NCBI RefSeq assembly: GCF_020715565.1
Contig: NZ_CP085839.1
Location: forward strand, 248,001-312,000
Length of the DNA: 64,000 nucleotides
From: Nocardioides sp. Kera G14
Lineage (GTDB): Bacteria; Actinomycetota; Actinomycetes; Propionibacteriales; Nocardioidaceae
Direction of reading: 5' to 3'
The translations under genes and the position numbers were made by a program. This document shows positions 8,928-18,461 of this stretch, piece by piece (the stretch's first letter is position 1; every line of letters starts with the position of its first letter). The notes below the pieces were generated by a model that saw only the letters and a program-made list of their open reading frames with translations, ran no database searches and was not told the origin of the DNA.

Positions 8928-9899
8928 ATGGGTGTCGACATCAAGATCGAGCACCTCACGAAGAGCTTCGGCAAGCAGCTCATCTGGGGTGACGTCAGCC
9001 TGACCGTTCCGGCCGGGGAGATCTGCGTGATGCTCGGTCCCTCCGGTACGGGTAAGTCGGTTCTGCTGAAGACCCTCATCGGTCTGCTCAAGCCCGACTC
9101 GGGCGCCGTGATCATCGAGGGCACCGACCTCGTGACCTGCTCCGAGAAGGAGCTCTACGAGATCCGGAAGCTCTTCGGCGTCCTCTTCCAGGACGGCGCC
9201 ATGTTCGGCTCGATGAACCTCTACGACAACGTGGCCTTCCCGCTGCGTGAGCACACCAAGAAGTCCGAGTCCGACATCCGCAAGATCGTCATGGAGAAGA
9301 TGGACCTCGTCGGTCTCATCGGCGCCGAGGACAAGCTCCCCGGTGAGATCTCCGGCGGTATGCGCAAGCGCGCCGGTCTCGCACGTGCCCTCGTCCTCGA
9401 CCCGGAGATCGTGCTCTTCGACGAGCCGGACTCCGGCCTCGACCCGGTCCGCACGGCGTTCCTCAATCAGCTGATCGTCGACCTCAACGCCCAGATCGAC
9501 GCCACGTTCCTGATCGTCACCCACGACATCAACACCGCGCGGACCGTGCCGGACAACATCGGCCTGCTCTACCACAAGCACCTCGCGATGTTCGGGCACC
9601 GCGAGATGCTGCTCAGCTCCGAGGAGCCGGTCGTGCGCCAGTTCCTCAACGCCCAGCGCGTCGGCCCGATCGGCATGTCCGAGGAGAAGGACGCCGACCA
9701 GCTCGCGGCGGAGAAGGACATGGACCTGCCGCCGCTGCCGCCGATCGCCCTGCAGCTCGAGCCCTCCAACGGCATCCCACGCAAGAGCCAGCGGACGCCG
9801 GGCGAATGGTGTCGTGAGCATGGCATCGTTCCGCCGCCCGGCTCCTTCCAGCCCGACTCGGTGCTGGCCGGTGGCGCAGGGGCTCGCGCGGAGGCTTGA
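8928..9899 (+). CDS. mceG: Mce-system ATP-binding protein (MceG/Mkl)
   Basis: ATPase that powers Mce lipid import together with YrbE permeases. 323 residues. ABC motifs in order: Walker A GPSGTGKSVLLKTL (about residue 37), Q-loop VLFQDGAMFG, signature SGGMRKRAGLARAL, Walker B IVLFDEPDSGLDPVR, and switch histidine IVTHDINTA. The C-terminal extension of about 80 residues after the ABC fold is typical of actinobacterial Mkl/MceG. In Mycobacterium tuberculosis mkl also lies between rplL and rpoB but away from the mce operons; here it heads the operon itself. Confidence 0.93.
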   Translation: MGVDIKIEHLTKSFGKQLIWGDVSLTVPAGEICVMLGPSGTGKSVLLKTLIGLLKPDSGAVIIEGTDLVTCSEKELYEIRKLFGVLFQDGAMFGSMNLYDNVAFPLREHTKKSESDIRKIVMEKMDLVGLIGAEDKLPGEISGGMRKRAGLARALVLDPEIVLFDEPDSGLDPVRTAFLNQLIVDLNAQIDATFLIVTHDINTARTVPDNIGLLYHKHLAMFGHREMLLSSEEPVVRQFLNAQRVGPIGMSEEKDADQLAAEKDMDLPPLPPIALQLEPSNGIPRKSQRTPGEWCREHGIVPPPGSFQPDSVLAGGAGARAEA

Positions 9900-9904
9900 C
9901 CCCA

Positions 9905-10690
9905 ATGTCCTCCCTCAGTCCGGCTCGCGTGCTCAGGCCGGTCGGGACGGCGGGACGGTTCTTCGCCTTCGGCCTCGACGTCGCGCGGAACCTCTTCCGC
10001 CGCCCGTTCCAGTTGCGCGAGTTCATCCAGCAGGCCTGGTTCATCGCCTCCGTCACGATCGTCCCCACGGCGCTCGTCGCCATCCCCTTCGGTGCCGTCA
10101 TCGCACTCCAGGTCGGGGGCCTGATCAAGCAGTTCGGCGCACAGTCGTTCGTCGGCTCGGCGAGCGTGCTGGCCGTCGTCCGTGAGGCCGGTCCGATCGC
10201 GACCGCGCTCCTCATCGCCGGCGCCGGCGGTTCGGCGATCGCGGCCGACCTCGGCGCTCGCAAGATCCGCGAGGAGCTCGACGCGATGATGGTGTTGGGC
10301 ATCGACCCGATCCAGCGCCTCGTCGTGCCCCGCGTCCTCGCCTGCATGCTCGTCAGCGTCTTCCTCAACGGCATGGTCAGCGTCGTCGGCGTGGCCGGCG
10401 GTTACGTCTTCAACGTGATCCTGCAGGGCGGTACTCCAGGGTCCTACCTCGCCAGCTTCACCGCGCTCGCCCAGCTCCCCGACGTCTGGCAGGGCCTGCT
10501 GAAGGCCCTCATCTTCGGACTGATCGCGGCCATCGTCGCGGCCTACATGGGGATGAACGCCGCCGGTGGGCCGAAGGGCGTCGGCGATGCCGTCAACATG
10601 TCCGTCGTCGTGACCTTCATGCTGCTCTTCGTCGTGAACTTCGTGATCAGTGCGATCTACTTCCAGGTCGTCCCGGCGAAGACGGGTTGA
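9905..10690 (+). CDS. Mce permease YrbE-A (MlaE family)
   Basis: A 261-residue integral membrane protein of the MlaE/YrbE family, one of two permeases of the Mce transporter. About five to six hydrophobic segments. The family motif appears as REAGPIATALLIAGAGGSAI, followed by the EELDAMMVLGIDP coupling segment that contacts the ATPase. ATG 9905 is preferred with GGAGG 10 nt upstream; a TTG at 9896 is too close to the Shine-Dalgarno. It nearly abuts mceG and is 4 bp from the next permease. Confidence 0.9.
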   Translation: MSSLSPARVLRPVGTAGRFFAFGLDVARNLFRRPFQLREFIQQAWFIASVTIVPTALVAIPFGAVIALQVGGLIKQFGAQSFVGSASVLAVVREAGPIATALLIAGAGGSAIAADLGARKIREELDAMMVLGIDPIQRLVVPRVLACMLVSVFLNGMVSVVGVAGGYVFNVILQGGTPGSYLASFTALAQLPDVWQGLLKALIFGLIAAIVAAYMGMNAAGGPKGVGDAVNMSVVVTFMLLFVVNFVISAIYFQVVPAKTG

Positions 10691-10694
10691 TCCG

Positions 10695-11519
10695 ATGGCC
10701 CTCCCCACTCCGCTCAAGAAGCCGCTCGACGGGCTCGACCACCTGGGTCGTGAGCTCGCCTTCTACCTGCGCGCGCTCTCCTGGATGCCGCGCACGGTCA
10801 AGCGCTACAAGAAGGAGGTCGCCCGCCTGCTGGCCGAGGTCACCTTCGGTACCGGCGCGCTGGCCGTCATCGGCGGCACCATCGGCGTCATCGCCGCGAT
10901 GACCTTCTTCACCGGGACCGAGGTCGGGCTGCAGGGGTACGCCGCGCTCAACCAGCTCGGCACGAGCGCCTTCTCCGGCTTCGTCAGCGCCTACTTCAAC
11001 ACCCGCGAGATCGCCCCGCTCGTCGCCTCCATCGCACTCGCGGCCACCGTCGGCTGCGGCTTCACCGCCCAGCTCGGTGCGATGCGGATCTCCGAGGAGG
11101 TCGACGCCCTCGAGGTGATGGCGGTGCCGTCCCTTCCGTTCCTGGTCACCAGCCGGATCATCGCCGGAATGATCGCGATCATTCCGCTCTACGTGATCGG
11201 GCTGCTGTCGTCGTACATCGCGACGCGGCTGACGGTGGTGATGGTCTTCGGGCAGAGCTCGGGCACCTACGACCACTACTTCTGGGCGTTCCTGCCGCCG
11301 GGTGACGTGCTCTGGTCCTTCGGCAAGGTCCTCATCTTCAGCGTCGTGATCATCCTGATCCACTGCTACCACGGCTACAGCGCGTCGGGCGGCCCCGCCG
11401 GTGTGGGCGTCGCCGTCGGCCGCGCCGTCCGGACGAGCATCGTCAGCGTCGCCGTCCTCGACCTCTTCCTGTCGATGGCGATCTGGGGAGCGAGCACCAC
11501 GGTGAGGCTGGCAGGCTGA
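10695..11519 (+). CDS. Mce permease YrbE-B (MlaE family)
   Basis: A 274-residue second MlaE-type permease, expected to pair with YrbE-A. Visible motifs are ALAATVGCGFTAQLGAMRIS and SEEVDALEVMAVPSLPFLV, with transmembrane helices around residues 50-75, 100-130, 150-185 and 205-270. Its last base overlaps the start codon of mceA (TGATG). Confidence 0.9.
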   Translation: MALPTPLKKPLDGLDHLGRELAFYLRALSWMPRTVKRYKKEVARLLAEVTFGTGALAVIGGTIGVIAAMTFFTGTEVGLQGYAALNQLGTSAFSGFVSAYFNTREIAPLVASIALAATVGCGFTAQLGAMRISEEVDALEVMAVPSLPFLVTSRIIAGMIAIIPLYVIGLLSSYIATRLTVVMVFGQSSGTYDHYFWAFLPPGDVLWSFGKVLIFSVVIILIHCYHGYSASGGPAGVGVAVGRAVRTSIVSVAVLDLFLSMAIWGASTTVRLAG

Positions 11520-12613
11520 TGGGCGCTATGCGTTTCCGGGCCCTCGGCATCTGCTTCCTCGTCCTGATGGTCGCTGGAGTCTGGCTGACCTACGCGGTCT
11601 TCACGAAGAAGTTCACGTCGTACGACGAGCTGACCCTGCGCACGAGCACCATCGGGCTGCAGCTCCCCGACCGTGCGGACGTGAAGATCCGCGGTGTCCT
11701 CATCGGCGAGGTGCTCAAGACCTCGGCGGATGCCGACGGCGCCACGATCACGCTCGGCATCAAGCCGGACCAGCTCCACACCATCCCCGCCAACGTGACC
11801 GGCTCGATCCTCCCCAAGACCCTCTTCGGCGAGAAGTACGTCGCCCTGGAGATCCCGGACGACGCCGCGACGGAGCCGATCCGGAGCGGGACGACCATCG
11901 CGCGCACCCAGGTCTCCACCGAGCTCGAGGCGGTCCTCTCCGACCTCTACCCGCTGCTGCGCACGGTGCAACCCGCCGACCTCAACATGACCCTCAACGC
12001 CGTAGCGACGGCGTTGGAGGGTCGCGGTGAGCAGCTCGGCGACACACTGCAGACGGCCGACAACTACCTGAAGAAGCTCAACCCCCAGCTGCCGCAGCTG
12101 ATCGGTGACCTCAAGCAGACCGCCACCGTCGCGGACACCTACAACTCCGTCGTGCCGCAGCTCGCCCAGATCCTGCGGGACACGATCGTCACCACGGGCA
12201 CGCTGAAGGAGAAGCAGCAGCCGGTGCACGACCTGCTCACGAACGTCACGTCGCTGTCCAACACGGCCAAGGCGTTCCTCACCGCCAACGAGTCGAGCCT
12301 GACCAACCTGGCGCGGATCAACGACGGCCTGCTCGCCAACGCCGCCCGCTACTCCACCGAGTTCCCCTGCCTCCTCGGCGGCGTCGACGCCCTCGGCGTC
12401 CGCGAGGGCGAGGTCTTCCGCAACTACACGCTGCACATCGTGCTCGAGACGCTGCAGAAGCAGCCGCGCACCTACACGGCCGCCGACCAGCCGTACTTCG
12501 CCGAGGACCGCGGACCGACGTGTGGCCACCTGCCCAGCCCGAACTGGTCACAGTCCAACCCGCTCCGGGTCGTGCCCAACGTCAATGACGGCGTGAAGGG
12601 CAACGTGCGATGA
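11519..12613 (+). CDS. mceA: MCE-family protein MceA
   Basis: A 364-residue substrate-binding/tunnel protein of the Mce lipid transporter. An N-terminal transmembrane anchor (ALGICFLVLMVAGVWLTYAV) is followed by the MlaD/MCE beta-barrel domain (about residues 38-115; LPDRADVKIRGVLIGEV, LPKTLFGEKYVALEIP) and a long helical region that packs into the periplasmic needle. First of six MCE proteins, which usually form a heterohexamer. Start codon overlaps the upstream stop by 1 nt; ATG 11528 is an in-frame alternative. Confidence 0.9.
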   Translation: MGAMRFRALGICFLVLMVAGVWLTYAVFTKKFTSYDELTLRTSTIGLQLPDRADVKIRGVLIGEVLKTSADADGATITLGIKPDQLHTIPANVTGSILPKTLFGEKYVALEIPDDAATEPIRSGTTIARTQVSTELEAVLSDLYPLLRTVQPADLNMTLNAVATALEGRGEQLGDTLQTADNYLKKLNPQLPQLIGDLKQTATVADTYNSVVPQLAQILRDTIVTTGTLKEKQQPVHDLLTNVTSLSNTAKAFLTANESSLTNLARINDGLLANAARYSTEFPCLLGGVDALGVREGEVFRNYTLHIVLETLQKQPRTYTAADQPYFAEDRGPTCGHLPSPNWSQSNPLRVVPNVNDGVKGNVR

Positions 12614-13662
12614 GCAGGACCGGACTCGACAAGAAGACCAGCCAGGACCTCGTCCGGCTCGGCATCTTCATGGTGATCACGGCGATGGCGACCGGACTGC
12701 TCGTCCTCACCATCGGCAACATCTCCTTCGGCGGTACGGAGAAGTACAAGGCGGTCTTCTCCGACGCCACCGGCATGGCCAAGGGCGACGACGTCCGCAT
12801 CGCCGGGGTCAAGGTCGGGACCGTCAAGGACATCCAGATCACCGACCGCACGAAGGCGCTGGTGACCTTCAGCGTGTCCGACGACCAGCACATCGCGGCC
12901 GCGACGCACGCCACCATCCGCTACCGGAACATCGTCGGCCAGCGCTACCTCGCGCTCACCGACACTCTCGACGGTGGCGTCCAGCTGCACCCGGGACAGG
13001 TCATCCCGATCTCGCAGACCCAGCCCTCGCTCGACCTCAGCACGCTCTTCAACGGCTTCAAGCCGCTCTTCCAGGCGCTCTCGCCGGACGACATCAACAA
13101 GCTCTCCTACGAGATCGTCCAGGTCTTCCAGGGTGAGGGCGGCACGCTCGAGAGCCTGCTCACCCACACCGCGTCGGTCACCCAGACGCTGAGCGACCGC
13201 GACGCGGTCATCGACTCCCTGATCGACAACCTCAACCAGGTCCTCGACCACCTCGGCGACCGTGACCAGCAGCTCTCGCAACTGATCACGACCTTCCGCA
13301 CCTTCGTCGGCGGCCTCGCCGAGGACAAGGACGCGATCCTCGGCTCCCTTGACCAGATCTCGGCCGTCTCGGTGCAGACCGCCGACCTGCTCAAGGGCCT
13401 GCGCGGTCCGTTCCCCGAGGACATCAAGCAGCTCCGGAAGGTCGCCACCAACATCAACGGCAACAAGGCCGAGCTCGACCGTGCACTGCAGGTTCTGCCG
13501 ATCAAGCTCAACAAGGTCGGCAACGTCGGCTCCTACGGGTCCTGGTTCAACTTCTTCCTCTGCAACTTCAACGGCGCGGTGAAGCTGCCGGGCAACCAGC
13601 AGATCAAGCTCGGCACCGACACCCTCAAGTTCAACGCCGGGACGAGGTGCAACCTCGGATGA
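12610..13662 (+). CDS. mceB: MCE-family protein MceB
   Basis: 350 residues. N-terminal membrane anchor (LGIFMVITAMATGLLVLTI), MlaD/MCE domain (FSDATGMAKGDDVRIAGVKV, IRYRNIVGQRYLALT), then a coiled helical stretch and a C-terminal region with two cysteines (FLCNFNG, TRCNLG). Start overlaps the mceA stop (ATGA). Confidence 0.9.
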   Translation: MSRTGLDKKTSQDLVRLGIFMVITAMATGLLVLTIGNISFGGTEKYKAVFSDATGMAKGDDVRIAGVKVGTVKDIQITDRTKALVTFSVSDDQHIAAATHATIRYRNIVGQRYLALTDTLDGGVQLHPGQVIPISQTQPSLDLSTLFNGFKPLFQALSPDDINKLSYEIVQVFQGEGGTLESLLTHTASVTQTLSDRDAVIDSLIDNLNQVLDHLGDRDQQLSQLITTFRTFVGGLAEDKDAILGSLDQISAVSVQTADLLKGLRGPFPEDIKQLRKVATNINGNKAELDRALQVLPIKLNKVGNVGSYGSWFNFFLCNFNGAVKLPGNQQIKLGTDTLKFNAGTRCNLG

Positions 13663-14648
13663 GGCTCTTCGGCACCAGGGGAGGCTTCACGCCCTTCCGC
13701 GAGCGCAACCCGATCACGATCGGGGCGGTCAGCCTCGCCGTGATCGCGCTGCTGATGCTCGTCGCGTTCAAGGCGCAGGACCTGCCGCTGATCGGCGGCG
13801 GCACCCGCTACTACGCCGACTTCGCGGAGGCCGGGGGCCTGAAGACCGGCGACGAAGTCCGCATCGCGGGGGTCCGGGTCGGCAAGGTGGACAAGATCGA
13901 GCTGGAGGGCGGGCACGTCCGGGTCGGCTTCCGACTCAAGACCGACTCCGCCTTCGGCACTGAGACGCGCGCCGCGATCAAGGTGAAGACCATCCTCGGC
14001 GCCATGTTCGTCGCGCTCGAGCCCGCCGGGTCCGGCCAGCTCAAGGAGGGCACCGAGATCCCTGTCGAGCGGACCACGTCGCCGTACGACGTCGTCCAGG
14101 CCTTCACCGGGCTGGCCAACACGGCCGGCGACATCGACACCGACCAACTGGCCGCCGCGCTGACGACCCTCTCCGACCTGACCCGCACGACGCCGGACTC
14201 GTTCAAGCAGGCGCTCGACGGCGTGGCGGCGCTGTCGAAGAACCTCGCCGCGAAGGACGCCCAGATCGGCACGCTGCTCACCAACCTGCAGCGGGTCTCC
14301 CAGGTCCTCGATGAGCGCGACGGCGACATCGTGGCGCTGATGAAGGACGCCGACAGCGTCTTCCAGGCGCTCGTCGCACGACGCCAGGCGGTACACGACC
14401 TGCTGACCTCGACGTCCAGCCTGTCGGCCCAGCTCAGCGGCCTGATCAAGGAGAGCCGCGCCGACCTCAATCCGGCGCTCACGCAGGTGCAGAGCGTCCT
14501 CGGCGTCCTGGACAAGAACATGGACAACCTCGACGAGAGCCTGAGGCTGATGGCGCCGTTCTACCGGATCTTCAGCAACGTGCTCGGCAACGGCCCGTGG
14601 TTCGACTCCTACATCCAGAACATCCCTCCCGTCCCGGCGGCCGGCTGA
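13659..14648 (+). CDS. mceC: MCE-family protein MceC
   Basis: 329 residues. Anchor helix around residues 23-40 (IGAVSLAVIALLMLVAF), MCE domain (FAEAGGLKTGDEVRIAGVRV, IKVKTILGAMFVALEPAG), then a helical needle segment with TSTSSLSAQLSGLI, and a Pro-rich end (IPPVPAAG). Starts by a 4-nt ATGA overlap with mceB and shares 1 nt with mceD. Confidence 0.9.
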   Translation: MRLFGTRGGFTPFRERNPITIGAVSLAVIALLMLVAFKAQDLPLIGGGTRYYADFAEAGGLKTGDEVRIAGVRVGKVDKIELEGGHVRVGFRLKTDSAFGTETRAAIKVKTILGAMFVALEPAGSGQLKEGTEIPVERTTSPYDVVQAFTGLANTAGDIDTDQLAAALTTLSDLTRTTPDSFKQALDGVAALSKNLAAKDAQIGTLLTNLQRVSQVLDERDGDIVALMKDADSVFQALVARRQAVHDLLTSTSSLSAQLSGLIKESRADLNPALTQVQSVLGVLDKNMDNLDESLRLMAPFYRIFSNVLGNGPWFDSYIQNIPPVPAAG

Positions 14649-15799
14649 TGACGCGTCTGCTCCGGCTCGGGATTCCGGCCCTCATCGTCCTCGCCCTCGT
14701 GGTCGTGGCGCTCACGCAACTCGTCGGCGGCGGCAGCCGCACGCTCGTGGCGGAGTTCCCGCGCACCGTCTCGATCTACGAGGGCAGCGAGGTGCGGGTC
14801 CTCGGTGTCACCGTCGGCAGCGTCGACAAGGTCGAGCCCGGCGGCACGTCGGTCAAGGTCACGATGTCGTACGACGACGACGTCAAGATCCCCGCCGACG
14901 CGAAGGCACTGATCGTGGCCCCGTCGGTGGTCGGCGACCGGTTCGTCCAGCTGACGCCGGCGTACACCTCGGGTCCGACCCTGCGCGACGGGGCCGTGCT
15001 CGACGTGGATCGCACCGCGACGCCGCTCGAGCTCGACGACATCTACGGCCAGCTCGACAAGCTCGTCGTCGCGGTCGGTCCCGAGGGCGCCAACAAGAAC
15101 GGCGCGCTGAGCGACCTGCTCGACCAGACCGCGAAGAACTTCGGCGGCGAGGGTGCGCAGTTCCACGAGACGATCGGCGACTTCAGCGACCTCACCCAGA
15201 CCCTGGACAACAACAAGGACAAGCTCTTCGGCTCCGCGCAGCAGCTCGAGGGCTTCATCAACACCCTGGCCAAGAACGACGACACCGTGCGCAACTTCAA
15301 CACCTCGATCGCGAGCGTCTCCGACCTTCTGGCCGGCGAGCGCAACGACCTCGCGAGCTCCCTGCGCAACCTCGCCTCGGCGCTGGGTGACGTGCAGACC
15401 TTCGTCAAGGAGAACAAGGACGTCCTGCACAGCGACATCCACAGCCTCAACCAGCTCTCCAAGGTCGTGGTGAAGCGCCGCGACCAGCTCTCCGAGACGC
15501 TGGACAACGCCCCGCTGGCACTGGACAACCTCTTCCACGCCTACAACCCGCAGTCGGGGACGTTGGACACGAACTCCAACCTGGACAAGGCGCTGCCGTT
15601 CGACCTCGCGAACCCGACGGTCGCGCTGTGCACGATCCTGGACAATCTGGACAGCTCGGGGAAGCTCTGCAAGCAGCTGGGCGGCGCCGGCCGCGCCGGT
15701 GACGTCTTCGGTGCCGCCGCTGGGACCGGCTCCTCGTACGGCAAGAAGAGCGACCCCACCCTCGGTGGGCTCGTGCCGCAGACGGAGGTGACCCGATGA
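14648..15799 (+). CDS. mceD: MCE-family protein MceD
   Basis: 383 residues. N-terminal helix (LGIPALIVLALVVVALTQLV), MCE domain (YEGSEVRVLGVTVGSVDKVE, IVAPSVVGDRFVQLTPAY) and a long Asn/Asp/Lys-rich helical region. The C-terminal tail includes two Cys (ALCTILDN, KLCKQL). ATG 14648 overlaps the mceC stop by 1 nt; the stop overlaps mceE by 4 nt. Confidence 0.9.
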   Translation: MTRLLRLGIPALIVLALVVVALTQLVGGGSRTLVAEFPRTVSIYEGSEVRVLGVTVGSVDKVEPGGTSVKVTMSYDDDVKIPADAKALIVAPSVVGDRFVQLTPAYTSGPTLRDGAVLDVDRTATPLELDDIYGQLDKLVVAVGPEGANKNGALSDLLDQTAKNFGGEGAQFHETIGDFSDLTQTLDNNKDKLFGSAQQLEGFINTLAKNDDTVRNFNTSIASVSDLLAGERNDLASSLRNLASALGDVQTFVKENKDVLHSDIHSLNQLSKVVVKRRDQLSETLDNAPLALDNLFHAYNPQSGTLDTNSNLDKALPFDLANPTVALCTILDNLDSSGKLCKQLGGAGRAGDVFGAAAGTGSSYGKKSDPTLGGLVPQTEVTR

Positions 15800-17256
15800 T
15801 CCGCCGACTCCTGCGCTGCCTCGCGGGCATCATCGCCGCCGGGCTCTTCCTGAGCGGCTGCTCCTTCGACGTCTACGACCTGCCGCTGCCGGGCGGCGCC
15901 GACACCGGCGACAACCCGATCACGCTCACCGTGCAGTTCGCCGACGTCCTCGACCTGGTGCCCGACTCGTCGGTCAAGGTCGGCGACGTCACGGTCGGCA
16001 AGGTCGACAAGATCCGGCTGGACAAGGGCCACGCGGACGTCGCCCTCACGATCCGCAAGGACACGAAGCTTCCGGTCAACGCGATCGCGACCATCCGGCA
16101 GACCAGTCTCCTCGGCGAGAAGTTCGTCGACCTCGCCGCACCGGCCAGTGACCCGAGCCCGACCCTGCTCAAGAGCGGCGACACGATCACGCTCGCCAAC
16201 AGCGGCAAGAACCCCGAGATCGAGGAGGTGCTCGGCGCGCTCAGCCTGGTCCTCAACGGCGGGGGAGTGGCCCAGCTCCAGACCATCTCGGTGGAGCTCA
16301 ACAAGGCCCTCGCAGGCCACGAGGACGCGGCCCGCGACGTGCTCGTCCAGGCCAACGAGTTCGCCACCCAGCTCGACACCCACAAGGACGACATCGTCCA
16401 CGCCATCGACGCCCTCGACCGCCTGGCGAAGTCCGCCCGCGGTCAGGAGGCGACGATCGACGCGACGCTCGAGCAGCTGCCCGCCGCGCTCACGAGCATC
16501 AACGGCCAGCGCAAGGACCTCGTCACCATGCTGCAGTCGCTCGCCGCGCTCGGCGACGTCGGCACCCGCGTGATCAAGGCGTCCAAGGACCAGGTCATCC
16601 GCACCTTCGACAACCTGCAGCCGACGCTGACCCAGCTCGCCGCCGCCGGTGACCACCTCGTCAATGCGGTCGACACGATCTTCACCTACCCGTTCGTGGA
16701 CGAGGTCGTCGGCCGGGACCCGACCGTGGCGCGCAACCTGCACATGGGTGACTACGTCAACCTCTCGATCGACCTGCAGGTCGACCTCTCCAGCCTCGAC
16801 CTGAACAGCGCGGTCCCCTCGATCATCAACCCGACCAACGTGGTCAGCAACCTGACCAAGTGCCTCCAGTCCGGCAGCCTCTCCAGCCAGGCGTGCAAGG
16901 ACCTGATCGCGACGCCGGGTGCGCTGCTCAACCTGCTCAACGAGTGCAAGAAGCCCGCCAACCGCAACACCTCCCTCTGCAAGGGGCTCAACCAGCTCCC
17001 CGGACTGCCCAACCTCACCGGCACGACCGGCGGGATCCTGCCCTCCTCGGTCGCCTCCCAGCTCAACAGCGCGCTGCCGGGACTCGGCGACGCACTCACC
17101 TCGGGCCTCGGTCTGCTGCGGGCGGCGCCCGGCGCGACCTCGGACGGCAAGACGCTGACCGGCTCCTTCACGTATGACGAGCTGTCGTCGGCGTACGACC
17201 CGAGCCTGGTCCGGCTGCTCGTGCCCGGCCTCGCGGTGAAGGGAGCGGCGAAGTGA
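15796..17256 (+). CDS. mceE: MCE-family lipoprotein MceE
   Basis: 486 residues. Begins with a lipoprotein signal peptide and lipobox (FLSGCSF; Cys at about residue 22), as expected for MceE/LprK proteins. The MCE domain follows (VPDSSVKVGDVTVGKVDKI, IRQTSLLGEKFVDLA), then a helical region and a C-terminal domain with four Cys (TKCLQS, QACKDL, NECKKP, SLCKGL). The lipid anchor tethers the Mce assembly to the membrane. Overlaps both neighbours by 4 nt. Confidence 0.92.
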   Translation: MIRRLLRCLAGIIAAGLFLSGCSFDVYDLPLPGGADTGDNPITLTVQFADVLDLVPDSSVKVGDVTVGKVDKIRLDKGHADVALTIRKDTKLPVNAIATIRQTSLLGEKFVDLAAPASDPSPTLLKSGDTITLANSGKNPEIEEVLGALSLVLNGGGVAQLQTISVELNKALAGHEDAARDVLVQANEFATQLDTHKDDIVHAIDALDRLAKSARGQEATIDATLEQLPAALTSINGQRKDLVTMLQSLAALGDVGTRVIKASKDQVIRTFDNLQPTLTQLAAAGDHLVNAVDTIFTYPFVDEVVGRDPTVARNLHMGDYVNLSIDLQVDLSSLDLNSAVPSIINPTNVVSNLTKCLQSGSLSSQACKDLIATPGALLNLLNECKKPANRNTSLCKGLNQLPGLPNLTGTTGGILPSSVASQLNSALPGLGDALTSGLGLLRAAPGATSDGKTLTGSFTYDELSSAYDPSLVRLLVPGLAVKGAAK

Positions 17257-18461
17257 TCACCCGACGCGTCAAGGTCCAGCTCCTGGTCTTCGTGATCCTC
17301 ACCCTCGTGGGGGTGGCGTTCGCCGGCGGCAGGTACGCCCGCCTCGACCGGCTCGTCCACGACCCCGGCTACACGGTGGTCGGCCACTTCCTCTCCTCGG
17401 GCGGCATCTACGAGGGCGCCGAGGTCGACTGGCGCGGCGTCAAGGTGGGCGAGGTCGACAAGATGGTCCTCACCGACGACGGCGTGGACGTCTACCTCGA
17501 CATCGACAACCGCTACGACACCATCTCGACCGACGCGGTGGCCGCGGTCGCCAACCGGTCGGCCGTCGGCGAGCAGTACGTCGACCTCCAGCCGGCCAGC
17601 AACGCCGGCCCCTTCCTCAAGGACGGCTCGGAGATCCCCAAGGCGCAGACCCGGACCCCGCTGCCGACCGAGAAGCTCCTCGGCGACGCGGCCTCGACCG
17701 TGGGCTCGGTCAACCAGGACTCGCTCGCCACGACCATCAACGAGCTCGGGACGGCCTTCGCCGGCACGGCCCTGGACCTGCAGCACATCATCGACTCGAG
17801 CACGGCGTTCATCCGGACCGCCGACGCCAACTTCGACACCACGACGGCCCTGATCCGCGACTCCAACACGGTCCTGTCGAGCCAGGTCGCGACGAGCAGC
17901 GCGATCACCAGCTTCGCCAAGAACCTCTCGCTCTTCTCCGACGTCCTCGCCGGCAGCGACCCCGACCTGCGGAAGCTGATCGCCAACGGCGCCGCCGGAG
18001 CGTCCCTGCTCAAGCAGTTCCTCGACGAGAACAACGTCGACCTCACCGAACTGCTCTCCGAGTCGGTGACGATCGGCGACATCGTCTACAAGCGCCTTCC
18101 GGGCCTCAAGCAGGTCCTCGTCCTCTACCCGTACGTCGTCGAGGGCGGCTTCACCGTCGTGGACAACGACATCGACGGCAAGTGGAACGCCCACTTCGGC
18201 CTCGTGCTCACGACGGACACGCTCTGCACCAACGGCTACGGCGGCACGAAGCAGCGGGCGCCCCAGGAGGGCTCCAACAAGGCGCTCAACACCAACGCCC
18301 ACTGCGCCGATCCCGCCACCAAGTCCAACCCGCGCGGCGCGCAGAACCTCAACCGGGCCGCGCCGCTCACCGGACCGGTAGATTCCTCGACCGTGATCGG
18401 TTCCTACGACGAGGCGACGAAGAAGTTCACCTGGGGAGCGCCGGAGGGCCTCGGTCGGTGA
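17253..18461 (+). CDS. mceF: MCE-family protein MceF
   Basis: 402 residues. Short cytoplasmic start, one anchor helix (LLVFVILTLVGVAFAGG), MCE domain (YEGAEVDWRGVKVGEVDKM, ANRSAVGEQYVDLQP), helical needle region, and a C-terminal segment with Cys residues (TLCTNG, AHCADP) ending TWGAPEGLGR. GTG 17253 overlaps the mceE stop (GTGA). Last of the six MCE subunits. Confidence 0.9.
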   Translation: MITRRVKVQLLVFVILTLVGVAFAGGRYARLDRLVHDPGYTVVGHFLSSGGIYEGAEVDWRGVKVGEVDKMVLTDDGVDVYLDIDNRYDTISTDAVAAVANRSAVGEQYVDLQPASNAGPFLKDGSEIPKAQTRTPLPTEKLLGDAASTVGSVNQDSLATTINELGTAFAGTALDLQHIIDSSTAFIRTADANFDTTTALIRDSNTVLSSQVATSSAITSFAKNLSLFSDVLAGSDPDLRKLIANGAAGASLLKQFLDENNVDLTELLSESVTIGDIVYKRLPGLKQVLVLYPYVVEGGFTVVDNDIDGKWNAHFGLVLTTDTLCTNGYGGTKQRAPQEGSNKALNTNAHCADPATKSNPRGAQNLNRAAPLTGPVDSSTVIGSYDEATKKFTWGAPEGLGR